NCBI GenBank assembly: GCA_951813605.1 | Contig: OX638379.1 | Coordinates: forward strand, 310,001-374,000 | DNA: 64,000 bases | From: an uncultured Bryobacterales bacterium | GTDB taxonomy: Bacteria; Acidobacteriota; Terriglobia; Bryobacterales; UBA6623 | Reading direction: 5' to 3' | Part shown: piece by piece, positions 9,421 through 18,131 of the stretch | Layout: the number at the start of each line of letters is the position of its first letter | How positions within the stretch are numbered: the first letter of the stretch is position 1 | The notes under the pieces: generated by a model | Database searches by the model: none | The model's input: only the letters and a program-made list of their open reading frames with translations | Told to the model about the DNA's origin: nothing | Program-made: the position numbers and the translations under genes

Positions 9421-10557
9421 CTACCATCCGTTCGTCCGCCCGCGGGTCAAGCTGAACCGCTGCAGGTCCCAAGTTGGCGGGCTGTCAAGGCAGAACTGAG
9501 CCATCACCTTGCCGATAACGCTGCAGAACTTGAAGCCGTGCCCTGAGAATCCGGCCGCGACGAACACATCGCTTTCGCCCGGACAGCGATCGAGAATGAA
9601 ATGACCGTCTGGGCTATTCGTGAACATGCATACGGCCATCTTGCGGGTCGCGCCGTTGGCCAATGGAAAGTACTCTTCGATGCCCTCCCTAAGCACCGCT
9701 TCGTCTTCCGGACGGCACTCGCGGGCTAGATGGTCGGGGTCGTCCACGCGCTGCTTGAGGTGGTAGTACTTCCCAATCTTGAATCCCTCGGCGCGGTGGC
9801 TGGGAAACCCGTAGAAGCGCCCCAATGGCGATTCCATGTTGAAAACGGGAAACCGCCCTGGCTCGAATCGAGCCGGCGATAGCGGATCGGTCCACAACAT
9901 CACCTGCCTCTCGGCTGTGCAGATTTGCCGAAGGGCGGGAACCAGATTACCGACCCAGGCCCCTGCCGTGATGACCAATCTCTTGGCTTCGAATTCTCCC
10001 GTCGTCGTATCCACCCGGAAGCCGGCCGAATGCCGCGTCCAGCCTCTCACCACCACATCGGTCACGACGTTTGCGCCGAGGCCGAGTGCAGCACTGGCAT
10101 ACGCTGCGATCGCGACCTCCGAGAGCACGTATCCTCCGTCAGGTTGGTGGATCGCCCGCATGCCGGACGGAAGACGGTAGCCGGGAAACCTGCTGTTGAC
10201 CTCTTTGCCAGCCAGTTCCTCGAATTCGAGCCCGTGCTCGACGCATGATGCCCGCGAGCCTTCGACCGTCCAGCTCCCTTCGGGGCCGATGTCGAGTCCA
10301 CCTGTCTTGTGCAGGATTGCTCGGCCGGATATACCCTCCAAATCCCGCCAGTAGCGATACGCCGCGCGGAGCAGGGGGACATATTCCGGCCCTTCGGAAT
10401 AGGCCAAACGGATGATGCGTGTCGAGCCGTGCGAAGAGCCGTATGCATGGGGAATGCCGTACCGCTCCAATCCGAGCACGCTGCAGCCGCTCCGCGCGAG
10501 GTGATAGAGGGTGGCGCTCCCCATCCCGCCAACGCCGATGACAATTGCGTCGTACAT
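9421..10557 (-). CDS. N-methyl-L-tryptophan / monomeric sarcosine oxidase family flavoenzyme
   Basis: A 378-aa FAD-dependent amine oxidase of the MSOX/MTOX family, which oxidatively demethylates N-methyl amino acids to the amino acid, formaldehyde and H2O2. The N-terminal FAD motif GVGGMGSATLYHLA begins near residue 8, with SSHGSTRIIR near 42. The segment CMFTNSPDGHF near residue 310 contains the Cys that carries covalent flavin in the family. No signal peptide is seen, so it should be cytoplasmic. It starts 8 bp after the stop of the PQQ dehydrogenase and is probably translated from the same mRNA. The exact substrate (sarcosine, N-methyltryptophan or another secondary amine) cannot be told. 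Confidence 0.92.
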   Translation of the reverse strand: MYDAIVIGVGGMGSATLYHLARSGCSVLGLERYGIPHAYGSSHGSTRIIRLAYSEGPEYVPLLRAAYRYWRDLEGISGRAILHKTGGLDIGPEGSWTVEGSRASCVEHGLEFEELAGKEVNSRFPGYRLPSGMRAIHQPDGGYVLSEVAIAAYASAALGLGANVVTDVVVRGWTRHSAGFRVDTTTGEFEAKRLVITAGAWVGNLVPALRQICTAERQVMLWTDPLSPARFEPGRFPVFNMESPLGRFYGFPSHRAEGFKIGKYYHLKQRVDDPDHLARECRPEDEAVLREGIEEYFPLANGATRKMAVCMFTNSPDGHFILDRCPGESDVFVAAGFSGHGFKFCSVIGKVMAQFCLDSPPTWDLQRFSLTRGRTNGW

Positions 10558-10565
10558 TGCTCCGT

Positions 10566-12707
10566 TCAGAGCCGGTCTCGGGTCACGACGAGAGCGTGAA
10601 CTTGCAGGATCTGATTCTGGTCCAGCAATTCGCGGAATGCAGGCATCCCGTTCCCTCCCTCCAGCACAGCTTCGAGGAATTTTCTGGTGGACAAGCCGGT
10701 ACGGAACAAGTTGGGACCGCTGCCTCCGCTCGACTTGTGGCAGCCAATGCAGCGGGTGCGATAGGTGTCCATAGCGTCCCCAGCGGAGCTCGCCATGCGG
10801 AGGAATGGATTCGGCAGATCGGATTCGGCCGCTGAGCCACCGGAAGTCGGTTGGGGCGGAGCGGAGGTCTTGACTGGCTCGCCGCCTTCGGTTGCGTCGA
10901 AGCCGTATCCGGGCAGTACCCGGCCGCCAAGGGTATGGCCGGGCTCCCCGACATGCGGTAGACCGCCCTCAAGCGTGGTGAGACTCGAGCCAGGCGACAC
11001 TCGTGCGGGCCCGCCGCCGTCAAGGGCGAAGACCCAAATGTTCCCTGCCTTCGGCTCGGTGTAGTAGAACGTCATGTCACCGCCGATGCCGCCGGATGGC
11101 ACCGCTACGTATTGCGTCCCGTCGAGTTCGTAGGTAATGGGACTGCCGATAATGCCGGAACCGGTCTGAAACTGCCACAGCAATGTCCCCGTTCGTGCGT
11201 CGAAGGCCATGAAGTAGCCCCGCATGTCCCCGGTGAACACCAGTCCGCTGGAGGTGGCGACCGAACCTGCCCAGAACGGCGCGGGGCTTGTCTGGCGCCA
11301 AAGCACCTTCCGCTTGACGACGTCGAATGCCAGAAAGTTGCCCGGGGCGTCACTTGTCAGATACTGCTGATAATCGGCTCCGAGAAACCATTCGCCGTTC
11401 GTCGGGGGCTGGAACGTGCCCTCTTCCCAGAACCTGTATCCCATCGCCCACTGGTTCGACATGAAGTACAGGACATTGAGTCCGGGGTGGTAGGCCAGGG
11501 GCTGCCAGTCGATCGCCCCTTCCAAGCTCGGAATGATCGGGCCGACCTCCGGACCACCGGATTCGGCCACCATGTCGGGATTGACTTCCGGACGGCCTGT
11601 CTCGGGATCTAAGCCGCGTGCCCAGGTGATGCCCGGCACGATGGGATCGCCGTACAGGAAGTCCCCGTTGGTCCGGTCAAGTGCGTAGAAGAAACCGTTC
11701 TTGTCGTGGTGGAACAGCGCCTTGACCGGTCCGTGATCGCCAAGTTCGAGGTCGGCTAGGACCGGCGTGCTTACCGCGTCGTAGTCCCAGCAGTCCCAAG
11801 GAGTATATTGGAATCCCCATTCGATCTCGCCGGTGCCGGCATCGATCGCGATGGTTGCCGCAGTCCACTTGTTGTCGCCCTTGCGGACTTGGCAATTCCA
11901 TGGTGCCGCGTTACCGGTGTTCCAGTACACCAGTTCGAGCGCCGGATCGTAGACGCCTGTTGTCCAAGTCGGCCCTCCACCGTTCTTCCAAGTATCACCC
12001 GGCCAAGTCTCGTTTCCTGGTTCTCCCGGTCCGGGGATCGTGTAGGCCGTCCAACGCAACTCGCCCGATCCGGTGTCGAACGCCTTGACAAACCCCCGTA
12101 TGCCGAACTCTCCCCCGGCAACGCCGGTCAGCACCAAGTCCTTAACGACCAGGGGAGCGCCGGTAATGCTGTACCCTTGCCGCCAGTCGATCACCTCGGT
12201 TTCCCACTCGACTTTCCCTGTGGACTGGTCGAGGGCGACCAGCCGGGCGTCCATCGTGCCAACGAACACCAGGTTGCCGAATAGCGCGACCCCGCGGTTG
12301 ATGGAGCCGCAGCAGTACACGCGCTCCGCCTCCGCCGGAATTTTCGGATCGTAGCCCCACCGTTTTGCCCCGGTGCGAGCGTCGATAGCGAATACTCGGG
12401 AACCGTCGGCCGACACGTAGAGCACTCCGTCGTGGATCAGAGGTGTCGCCTCGAGACCGCGATTCTCCCCTCCCGTGGCGAACACCCACGCGGGATGAAG
12501 GCGATGGATGTTGCCGGGAGTGATCTCATCCAGCTCGACGTACCGATGCGCATAGTAGTCGCGCCCGTACATCAGCCAGTCGCCGGTGTTGCCGCCAGCG
12601 CTTTCCAAGTCCTCCGTGGTCACGGACTGGGCTAAGGCCGTCGAGGCAAGAATTCCGGATAACGCCAGGAATCCACAGGAGGTCGCGATGCGTCTGCGAA
12701 TCGACAT
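10566..12707 (-). CDS. PQQ-dependent alcohol dehydrogenase with C-terminal cytochrome c (quinohemoprotein)
   Basis: A 713-aa periplasmic quinohemoprotein with a cleavable signal ending near ASTALAQS. It has an eight-bladed PQQ propeller: GRDYYAHRYVELDEIT near residue 48, the vicinal disulfide YCCGS near 132, and PWDCWDYDAVS near 310 with the catalytic Asp. The residue two after that Asp is also Asp (WDYDA), the arrangement associated with lanthanide-dependent enzymes (XoxF/PedH type). HHDKNGFFYALDR follows. The C-terminal domain has one heme motif, CIGCH near 651, which would accept electrons from PQQ. Oxidation of a primary alcohol is the likely reaction. It is upstream of and nearly touching the flavin oxidase gene. 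No PQQ biosynthesis genes are in the window. Confidence 0.94.
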   Translation of the reverse strand: MSIRRRIATSCGFLALSGILASTALAQSVTTEDLESAGGNTGDWLMYGRDYYAHRYVELDEITPGNIHRLHPAWVFATGGENRGLEATPLIHDGVLYVSADGSRVFAIDARTGAKRWGYDPKIPAEAERVYCCGSINRGVALFGNLVFVGTMDARLVALDQSTGKVEWETEVIDWRQGYSITGAPLVVKDLVLTGVAGGEFGIRGFVKAFDTGSGELRWTAYTIPGPGEPGNETWPGDTWKNGGGPTWTTGVYDPALELVYWNTGNAAPWNCQVRKGDNKWTAATIAIDAGTGEIEWGFQYTPWDCWDYDAVSTPVLADLELGDHGPVKALFHHDKNGFFYALDRTNGDFLYGDPIVPGITWARGLDPETGRPEVNPDMVAESGGPEVGPIIPSLEGAIDWQPLAYHPGLNVLYFMSNQWAMGYRFWEEGTFQPPTNGEWFLGADYQQYLTSDAPGNFLAFDVVKRKVLWRQTSPAPFWAGSVATSSGLVFTGDMRGYFMAFDARTGTLLWQFQTGSGIIGSPITYELDGTQYVAVPSGGIGGDMTFYYTEPKAGNIWVFALDGGGPARVSPGSSLTTLEGGLPHVGEPGHTLGGRVLPGYGFDATEGGEPVKTSAPPQPTSGGSAAESDLPNPFLRMASSAGDAMDTYRTRCIGCHKSSGGSGPNLFRTGLSTRKFLEAVLEGGNGMPAFRELLDQNQILQVHALVVTRDRL

Positions 12708-13269
12708 GTCAGGTTTTCACCGTCATTTCATTCTTGCAAGCGCAGTGAAACGGTTCGGCTCGCTTGCGATCGGGAACGTGACTGCCCCGGCAGCATTTGC
12801 CTAGGAACCGCGCCGAGGCGAGACTTCTTGGCCAAATGGGCCCGCGACCAGGCGCGACTCAGCACGAGCGTCTCGCGAAGCATTCGATACTTTGCCTACA
12901 CGCGTTCCAATCGCTCCCTGGAGGCAACGAACATACACGCACAAGGCTCCGCGCGCCGGGACCCCTCCGGCCCAAGGTGCGGGCCGACGTCGCGGAGCAG
13001 GCGCCCAATGCGTTCCACGAGCTTGCTGTCCAAGACCTCGACCGGCTCGGCGGGCGCTGGAGCGACCATCCACTCCTTCGTTAGCGCGACCGCGGCGGCC
13101 ATTGCGAGCCGCATCGCCAGAGCCGAAAGCACGCCTCCGCAGTCCGTTCCGTGCCGACCTCTCTCGAGCGACGTGTCTTGGCCAGTCCGGGAGCCGATTC
13201 TACCGCCCCGCAATGGCATGGAAGCGCGATCGCGGCAATTAGCTCGGAGCAAATGGAGATTCCGAGACG
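12708..13269. other. Gene-poor intergenic stretch
   Basis: About 560 bp between the PQQ dehydrogenase start and the 3' end of a sulfatase gene. An open frame on the minus strand has an Ala-rich patch (LSALAMRLAMAAAVALTK), but the surrounding translation is shadow-like and matches no family I know. No RNA gene or repeat was recognised. The PQQ dehydrogenase promoter should lie near 12710-12800. Confidence 0.55.
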
Positions 13270-14754
13270 CTAGGCGTCCTCTTCGCTGTGCCACTCGATC
13301 TGCTTCATGTCGGTCTTTGGAGGAGGGGGCCAATGGTGGCCTCGTTGGCTCGACAGGCCGCGATTGGGTCCGGGGCGGAACGTACGTGCCGGCCGCCCGA
13401 TAAGCTGTCCGTCACGGACCCACGATTCGTCGCCTCCGTGGAGCTCTCCGATCAACAGCTCGCTGAATTCCGCCAAGATCGGTTCGCAGTCTTTTCGTTC
13501 GGCGAGGTCGCTAAGTTCCTGCGGATCGGCCTCGATGTCAAAGAGCTGCCTCCGGTTGCCCGCTGGATAGTAGATCAATTTGTGTCGATCCTTGCGTATC
13601 ATGCGCGTGGCGTGATCGCCTTCTCCGACCTCGCCATAGAGTAATTCCCGCCTTCGGTTCCGGACCATCGAGAGGCCCTCCACGCTGCAGGGCGCTTCGA
13701 TTCCGGCGAGGTCCAGCAAGGTAGGCATCACGTCCTGCCAGCCGACTAGCCGGTCGTCTACTCGATGGTGCCCGACGCGGCGGTCCCTCTCTGCCCCAAC
13801 CAGGATCATCGGGATGTTGGCAGATCCCTCGTAGAACAGCCTTTTTGCCCACATGCCATGCCGCCCGAGCATGTCGCCATGGTCAGACGTGAAGCAGATC
13901 ACTGTATTTGCCAGCAAGCCCTCTTCGCGAAGCGTCCCGATGACCACCCGCAGCTGGTGGTCAATGTGCGTGCATAGCGCATAGAAGGCACGCAGCGCGT
14001 CTTGGATTTGCCGCACTCCCATGTGAGCGCTTCGGCCGCGCACCGCTTGGAGGAGATACGGCAGTTCCTCCCGGCACCAAGATCCTTGCGATGGCCACCG
14101 CGGTTCGCTGTCCCGATACATGTTCAAGTAGGTTTCGAGCGGAACGATGGGCGGGTGAGGGTGGCGGAACGACAGGAACCAGAATGCGGGCCTGCCCGGG
14201 TCTCGCCGCTTAATGGTCCGTACCATCTGCTGTGCCGCCCAGTTCGTCGCGTGCAGTTCCTCGGACAAGTGCCACGGCCGAACGCCGTAGTCGTTGTTGC
14301 TCATGCCGTGGTCGAACTGCCTGCCGGTGTAGCCCCGATCGCCCAGGAAGGCCTCGTAGTCGTCCACGATGCCGTACTGGGTACGCCCCTCCTCGTCCAG
14401 GATCACGTCGTCGAAGCCGATTCTGTTGCGTTGCGGATAGACGTGCAGCTTGCCTACCGCGTAAGCTTGATAGCCCCCATCGCGAAACGTTTGTGCCATG
14501 GTCGGCAGGCCCGGCATGGGCATCGTCTCGGCGAAGTCGCGGTCGCCGTGAGTCCGCGGGCTGACGCCGGTCATCAGCGTTCGTCGCGCCGGGATGCAAA
14601 CCGGACACTCGGCGTATGCGTTGCGAAATCGCACGCCGCTTCTCGCCAGCTCGTCGAGCGTCGGTGTAAGGATATCGGGATGCCCTGCTTCGCCGGTCAA
14701 CTCGGCTGGCCAGTGGTCAGTCGAGACGAGTAGGACGTTAGGACGCTCGGCCAT
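13270..14754 (-). CDS. Sulfatase (formylglycine type, CIPAR motif)
   Basis: A 494-aa type I sulfatase that hydrolyses a sulfate ester. Opening NVLLVSTDHWPAEL carries the N-terminal metal-binding Asp. The maturation motif CPVCIPARRTLMTG near residue 52 contains C-x-P-x-R, in which the Cys is converted to formylglycine. The C-terminal metal site appears as FTSDHGDMLGRHGMWAK near residue 290. There is no clear signal peptide, so unlike the other sulfatases here it may be cytoplasmic. Its start lies 81 bp from the selenocysteine tRNA on the same strand. Substrate class is not assignable beyond arylsulfatase A-like. Confidence 0.94.
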   Translation of the reverse strand: MAERPNVLLVSTDHWPAELTGEAGHPDILTPTLDELARSGVRFRNAYAECPVCIPARRTLMTGVSPRTHGDRDFAETMPMPGLPTMAQTFRDGGYQAYAVGKLHVYPQRNRIGFDDVILDEEGRTQYGIVDDYEAFLGDRGYTGRQFDHGMSNNDYGVRPWHLSEELHATNWAAQQMVRTIKRRDPGRPAFWFLSFRHPHPPIVPLETYLNMYRDSEPRWPSQGSWCREELPYLLQAVRGRSAHMGVRQIQDALRAFYALCTHIDHQLRVVIGTLREEGLLANTVICFTSDHGDMLGRHGMWAKRLFYEGSANIPMILVGAERDRRVGHHRVDDRLVGWQDVMPTLLDLAGIEAPCSVEGLSMVRNRRRELLYGEVGEGDHATRMIRKDRHKLIYYPAGNRRQLFDIEADPQELSDLAERKDCEPILAEFSELLIGELHGGDESWVRDGQLIGRPARTFRPGPNRGLSSQRGHHWPPPPKTDMKQIEWHSEEDA

Positions 14755-14835
14755 GGTGAAGTCGCCTGACAGGTTCCGCTGCTAGGGTCTCTAGCGCTAT
14801 CTCGGCTCTCGGAAGGCTCGAAGAGATTCAGCGGC

Positions 14836-14930
14836 TGGCGGAAGCTAGTGGGAGTCGAACCCACCCTTGACGCGGTGCGCCAAACAGCGGTTTTGAAGAC
14901 CGGGCCCGACACCGGCCGGGATTAGCTTCC
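14836..14930 (-). tRNA. selC: tRNA-Sec (UCA anticodon), selenocysteine tRNA
   Basis: The 95-nt minus-strand sequence folds as a bacterial selenocysteine tRNA. It has an 8-bp acceptor stem (GGAAGCTA/TAGCTTCC), an encoded GCCA end at 14839-14836, a T arm with stem GTGGG/CCCAC around loop TTCGACT, and a 7-base-pair long variable arm (TTGGCGC/GCGTCAA around ACC). The anticodon loop CTTCAAA reads UCA. The acceptor end and T loop closely resemble E. coli selC, which is also 95 nt. The top pair of the anticodon stem is a C-C mismatch. Presence implies that the organism decodes some UGA codons as selenocysteine. selA, selB and selD are not in this window. Confidence 0.95.
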
Positions 14931-14961
14931 GCTGCCCGATTTTAGCAACCAGCCGGAGCTC

Positions 14962-16023
14962 TTAGGTTATATGCGCTCCCTGGGCCTCCACGTACACCGC
15001 GTATAGGCTCTGGCTTGCGGTCATGAACAAGCGGTTGCGCTTGACGCCGCCGAAGCAAACGTTCGAGCAGATCTCCGGCAGCTTGATCAATCCGATGCGG
15101 TCGCCGTCGGGAGCGAACACGTGAACGCCATCGTATCCGTCGCCGACCCACCCGGCCGAGGACCATACGTTGCCGTCCGTGTCGCAACGGATTCCATCAG
15201 CGTTTCCGGCCTGTTCGAATCCATCCATGCGCATCGAGGTGAACGTCCGTCCGTTCTTCAGCGCGCGACCGTCTGCGACATCCCAAACCTTGATCTCGCG
15301 CTCCGCCTCTGGATAGTGCGATGCGCCGGTGTCCGCCACGTACAGCAGCTTGTAGTCGGGGGAGAAGCAAAGCCCGTTGGGTTTGAAGATTTCGTCGGCG
15401 GCCATCTCCATCTTTCCGGTCGCTCTGTCGATGCGATAGATCGCTTCCTTGATTTCAAGGGGTCCCTTGTTGCCCTCGTAGTGCATCAGGCTGCCGTAGC
15501 CGGGATCCGTGAACCAAATGTTCCCGTCCGGGTCAACCACCACATCGTTCGGAGCGTTCAGTCGCTTACCCTGCCAGCCATCCGCCAAGGTAGTGACCGT
15601 GCCGTCGTGCTCGTAACGCACTAGCCGACGGTTTCCGTGCTCGCACGAAAGCTGTCGGCCCTCCCAGTCGAACGTGTTGCCGTTTGAATTTCCCGACGGG
15701 TTGCGGAAGACGCTGACGTGCCCGTCGTCGTCAAGCCACCGCAGTTGGAGATTGTTCGGGATATCGGAATAGACCAGGTACCGACCTACGGCGTTCCAAG
15801 CAGGCCCTTCGGCCCAGAGTGTCCCGACGTGCAAGCGCTGGATCGGTGTGTTGCCGAGCTTGTACTTGTCGAAACGCTTGTCGAGCGAGACGATGTCCGG
15901 GTCTGGGTAGCGCGTAGGCGTCACATTCGTCCAATCGCGTTGAGCGACAGACGGTGCAGGTGCAGTCAGAGCTCCCAGAGCCGTTGCTGCGAACGTCCTG
16001 CGGCTGCATGGGGGGAGTTTCAT
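14962..16023 (-). CDS. SMP-30/gluconolactonase/LRE family protein, Tat-exported
   Basis: A 353-aa six-bladed propeller protein of the SMP-30/gluconolactonase family, which hydrolyse sugar lactones with a divalent metal. A twin-arginine-like SRRTFAATALG near residue 7 followed by an Ala-rich segment predicts Tat export. Family signatures are LWAEGPAWNAVGRYLVYSD near residue 69, NAPNDVVVDPDGNIWFTDP near 155 and KPNGLCFSPDYKLLYVADT near 211, which include the usual metal-ligand Glu, Asn and Asp. It lies upstream of tRNA-Sec on the same strand. A role in opening lactones made by sugar oxidoreductases fits the neighbourhood but is inference. Confidence 0.92.
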   Translation of the reverse strand: MKLPPCSRRTFAATALGALTAPAPSVAQRDWTNVTPTRYPDPDIVSLDKRFDKYKLGNTPIQRLHVGTLWAEGPAWNAVGRYLVYSDIPNNLQLRWLDDDGHVSVFRNPSGNSNGNTFDWEGRQLSCEHGNRRLVRYEHDGTVTTLADGWQGKRLNAPNDVVVDPDGNIWFTDPGYGSLMHYEGNKGPLEIKEAIYRIDRATGKMEMAADEIFKPNGLCFSPDYKLLYVADTGASHYPEAEREIKVWDVADGRALKNGRTFTSMRMDGFEQAGNADGIRCDTDGNVWSSAGWVGDGYDGVHVFAPDGDRIGLIKLPEICSNVCFGGVKRNRLFMTASQSLYAVYVEAQGAHIT

Positions 16024-16089
16024 CGCTATGCAACTTTAGCAAACGCATCCCCGATACTAGCCGCGGGCGGCGAGTCGCCCGGCGTATCG

Positions 16090-17514
16090 CTAGGCTGGCG
16101 GGGTTGGGTATTGTTCTTGCGCCGCCCGGGGCGTTGATGGGAACGAATCTTCGGTTCTCGTGCCCCATTCCATCAGTTCCGCCAGCAGATCGCTCTGAAT
16201 GCCCTTCGAGTCCGGTTTCCCCGCGAGATTTCGCATCTCGAGAGGGTCTTCCTGGAGATCGAACAGGCCGTCGACTTTCGCGTAGTCAGCACGAATGCTG
16301 AGCTTGTAGCGATCCGTTACAATCGATCGCCACGGCCCCTGCGTCGGACTATTCGGGCTAGGCGGGGCGTCCGCATTGTTCGCAACCTTGCCCTCGCAAT
16401 AGATGGACTCCACGCCGCGGAATTGTCGATTCGCTAGCAGCGCGCCCGAAAGGTCCCTCCCGGCGCATTGCGAAGACGCGGGGAACTGGCATAGCGACAA
16501 GAGCGTGGGCATCAAGTCCACGGAGTTGATCAGCGTGCTCGGCTCGCGCGCCGCCGGAATGATGCCAGGAAGACGCATCAAGAGCGGCACCTGAAGCGAT
16601 TCATTCTCCGGTTCACCTTTGCGGTATTTCCCGTGGGATCCAGCCAGTTCCCCGTGGTCGGCGGTGAAGACCACAAGGGTGTTCGCGTCCAAGCCGGACT
16701 CGTCCAGGAACGTCATCAGGCGGCCCATCTCGTGATCGAGGGATTCGCAGAGCCCGTAGTAGCCCGCCAATTCCTTGCGAGCTCGGTCTCGATGCTCTTG
16801 AGGCACGTTCGGCCTGAGTGTGATCTTGCCCGGTTCGTAAACTTTGAAGGCTGCCGGGGGTCTAAATGGGGTATGAGGAGGCCCCCACGACAGATAGCAG
16901 ACGAATGGCTCGCTGGCGTGGCGGCGCATAAAGTTGATTGCCAAGTCGGTTTGCAGCGTCGGCTCGTAGTAGGGATTCGGAAGTTCCAAGTCGAGTTTGG
17001 CCAATGGGGCTCCGCGGTCGTCGAAGCCCCACGTCTCGTGATAAACGTGGCCTCGATTGAAGCCTTCGAATCGGTCGAATCCGCGACGACGCCAGCCCCG
17101 GGGAACGTATCCGGGCTTTGGTGGACCGTCCAAATGCCACTTGCCCACGTAGTGGGTGGCGTACCCTGCTTCGCGAAACATCTCGGGCCAGCAAGCCTCA
17201 TCTGGCGGCAGCTGGAGGTTATTCTGGATCATCCCCGTCTGGTGCGAGTAGCGCCCGGTCAGGATGCAGGCGGGGTTTGGAGTGCATACCGGATTGGCGG
17301 CGTGGGCTCGCCGCCAATTCGCCCCTTGTCGAGCGAGGCGGTCAAGATTGGGAGTACGCACCACGGCATCGGATCCAAATCCGAAAGCGCTGGCGCGCCA
17401 TTGGTCAGCCAGCACGAATAGCAGATTGGGCCGCTTCGGCTCCTCGGCGCGCGCAAGCTTCGTGGCCGCGAACGTTGTCGAAGCCAGAAAGTCGCGACGA
17501 TCTAGTGATGGCAC
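16090..17514 (-). CDS. Sulfatase with altered maturation motif (CTPNP)
   Basis: A 474-aa sulfatase homolog. I use the GTG at 17514 because it places the twin-arginine signal LDRRDFLASTTFAATKLA at the N-terminus; the frame stays open to 17610 from a TTG. NLLFVLADQWRASAFGFG carries the first metal Asp and VFTADHGELAGSHGKYRKG the second site. The segment where type I sulfatases need C-x-P-x-R reads NPVCTPNPACILTGRY (near residue 77): the Arg codon position is CCC (Pro), one base from CGC. The Arg is part of the recognition motif for formylglycine formation, so the enzyme may be inefficiently matured or inactive. Otherwise full length and undamaged. It precedes the SMP-30 gene by 66 bp in the same direction. 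Confidence 0.9.
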   Translation of the reverse strand: MPSLDRRDFLASTTFAATKLARAEEPKRPNLLFVLADQWRASAFGFGSDAVVRTPNLDRLARQGANWRRAHAANPVCTPNPACILTGRYSHQTGMIQNNLQLPPDEACWPEMFREAGYATHYVGKWHLDGPPKPGYVPRGWRRRGFDRFEGFNRGHVYHETWGFDDRGAPLAKLDLELPNPYYEPTLQTDLAINFMRRHASEPFVCYLSWGPPHTPFRPPAAFKVYEPGKITLRPNVPQEHRDRARKELAGYYGLCESLDHEMGRLMTFLDESGLDANTLVVFTADHGELAGSHGKYRKGEPENESLQVPLLMRLPGIIPAAREPSTLINSVDLMPTLLSLCQFPASSQCAGRDLSGALLANRQFRGVESIYCEGKVANNADAPPSPNSPTQGPWRSIVTDRYKLSIRADYAKVDGLFDLQEDPLEMRNLAGKPDSKGIQSDLLAELMEWGTRTEDSFPSTPRAAQEQYPTPPA

Positions 17515-18131
17515 GGCAGAGAGTCTATCACCGACCGTAACCGGCCCGGAGCCCGGCACGTTCAGCGAAGGCGCGAATCGAATCTGCGAGCAGCTGCCGA
17601 TTGTCAGCAAAGCCGCACTCCCTCACCGGTCGGAGATCTCCTTGGGGGTCAGTCTCCGAGGCTCCTTTTGCTTGCCTACTGCCGAGACTCCGGCCGCTAG
17701 GCGGAATCGGCGGCTTCCAGTCTGAGGCCAGGCTGGGAGTGGAGTGTGCGCGAATCACCTCCGCAGCTCGGAGACATCGCATTTCGCGCCGACGTGTCGC
17801 CCTCTCGAATGATGGCGTCGAGCGGCTCCGATAGTGCACCCGGCCCAGCGTCACATTTGGCGCGACACTCGTCTTCCTCGCTTCGAGAGCGGGTCGGCGA
17901 AGGCCCCGGTGACGCCTGGATTCCGACGCCGCTATCGGCCTTCGGCCCAAATCGCCGGCCGAATCGAAACCGTATTCCGGTCCTCATGTACCGGACTAGC
18001 GCGTCGCAGAAGGTGAGACCAGACCTCTTTTAGCACGCGTGAAGCGCGCCTTCGATACTTTCCTCCAGGGACCTCTCAAGCGATTTCGGTCGACGCTGCA
18101 TCGAGCGGTGCAGCGATTCTTGATTGTGTCG
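17515..18131. other. Gene-poor intergenic stretch
   Basis: About 620 bp between the sulfatase start and the stop of the cytochrome/copper enzyme gene. Small frames exist on both strands (for example minus 17697-17987, a Cys-containing Ser/Gly-rich translation) but none has a family signature or a convincing ribosome site. No RNA gene recognised. Confidence 0.55.

Noticed and set aside
12896..13140. Ala-rich minus-strand frame resembling a cyclodeaminase fragment
   Set aside because: Only a short compositional resemblance; flanking translation is incoherent.
14750..14960. Genomic island attachment at selC
   Set aside because: No repeat of the tRNA 3' end and no integrase were seen in the window.
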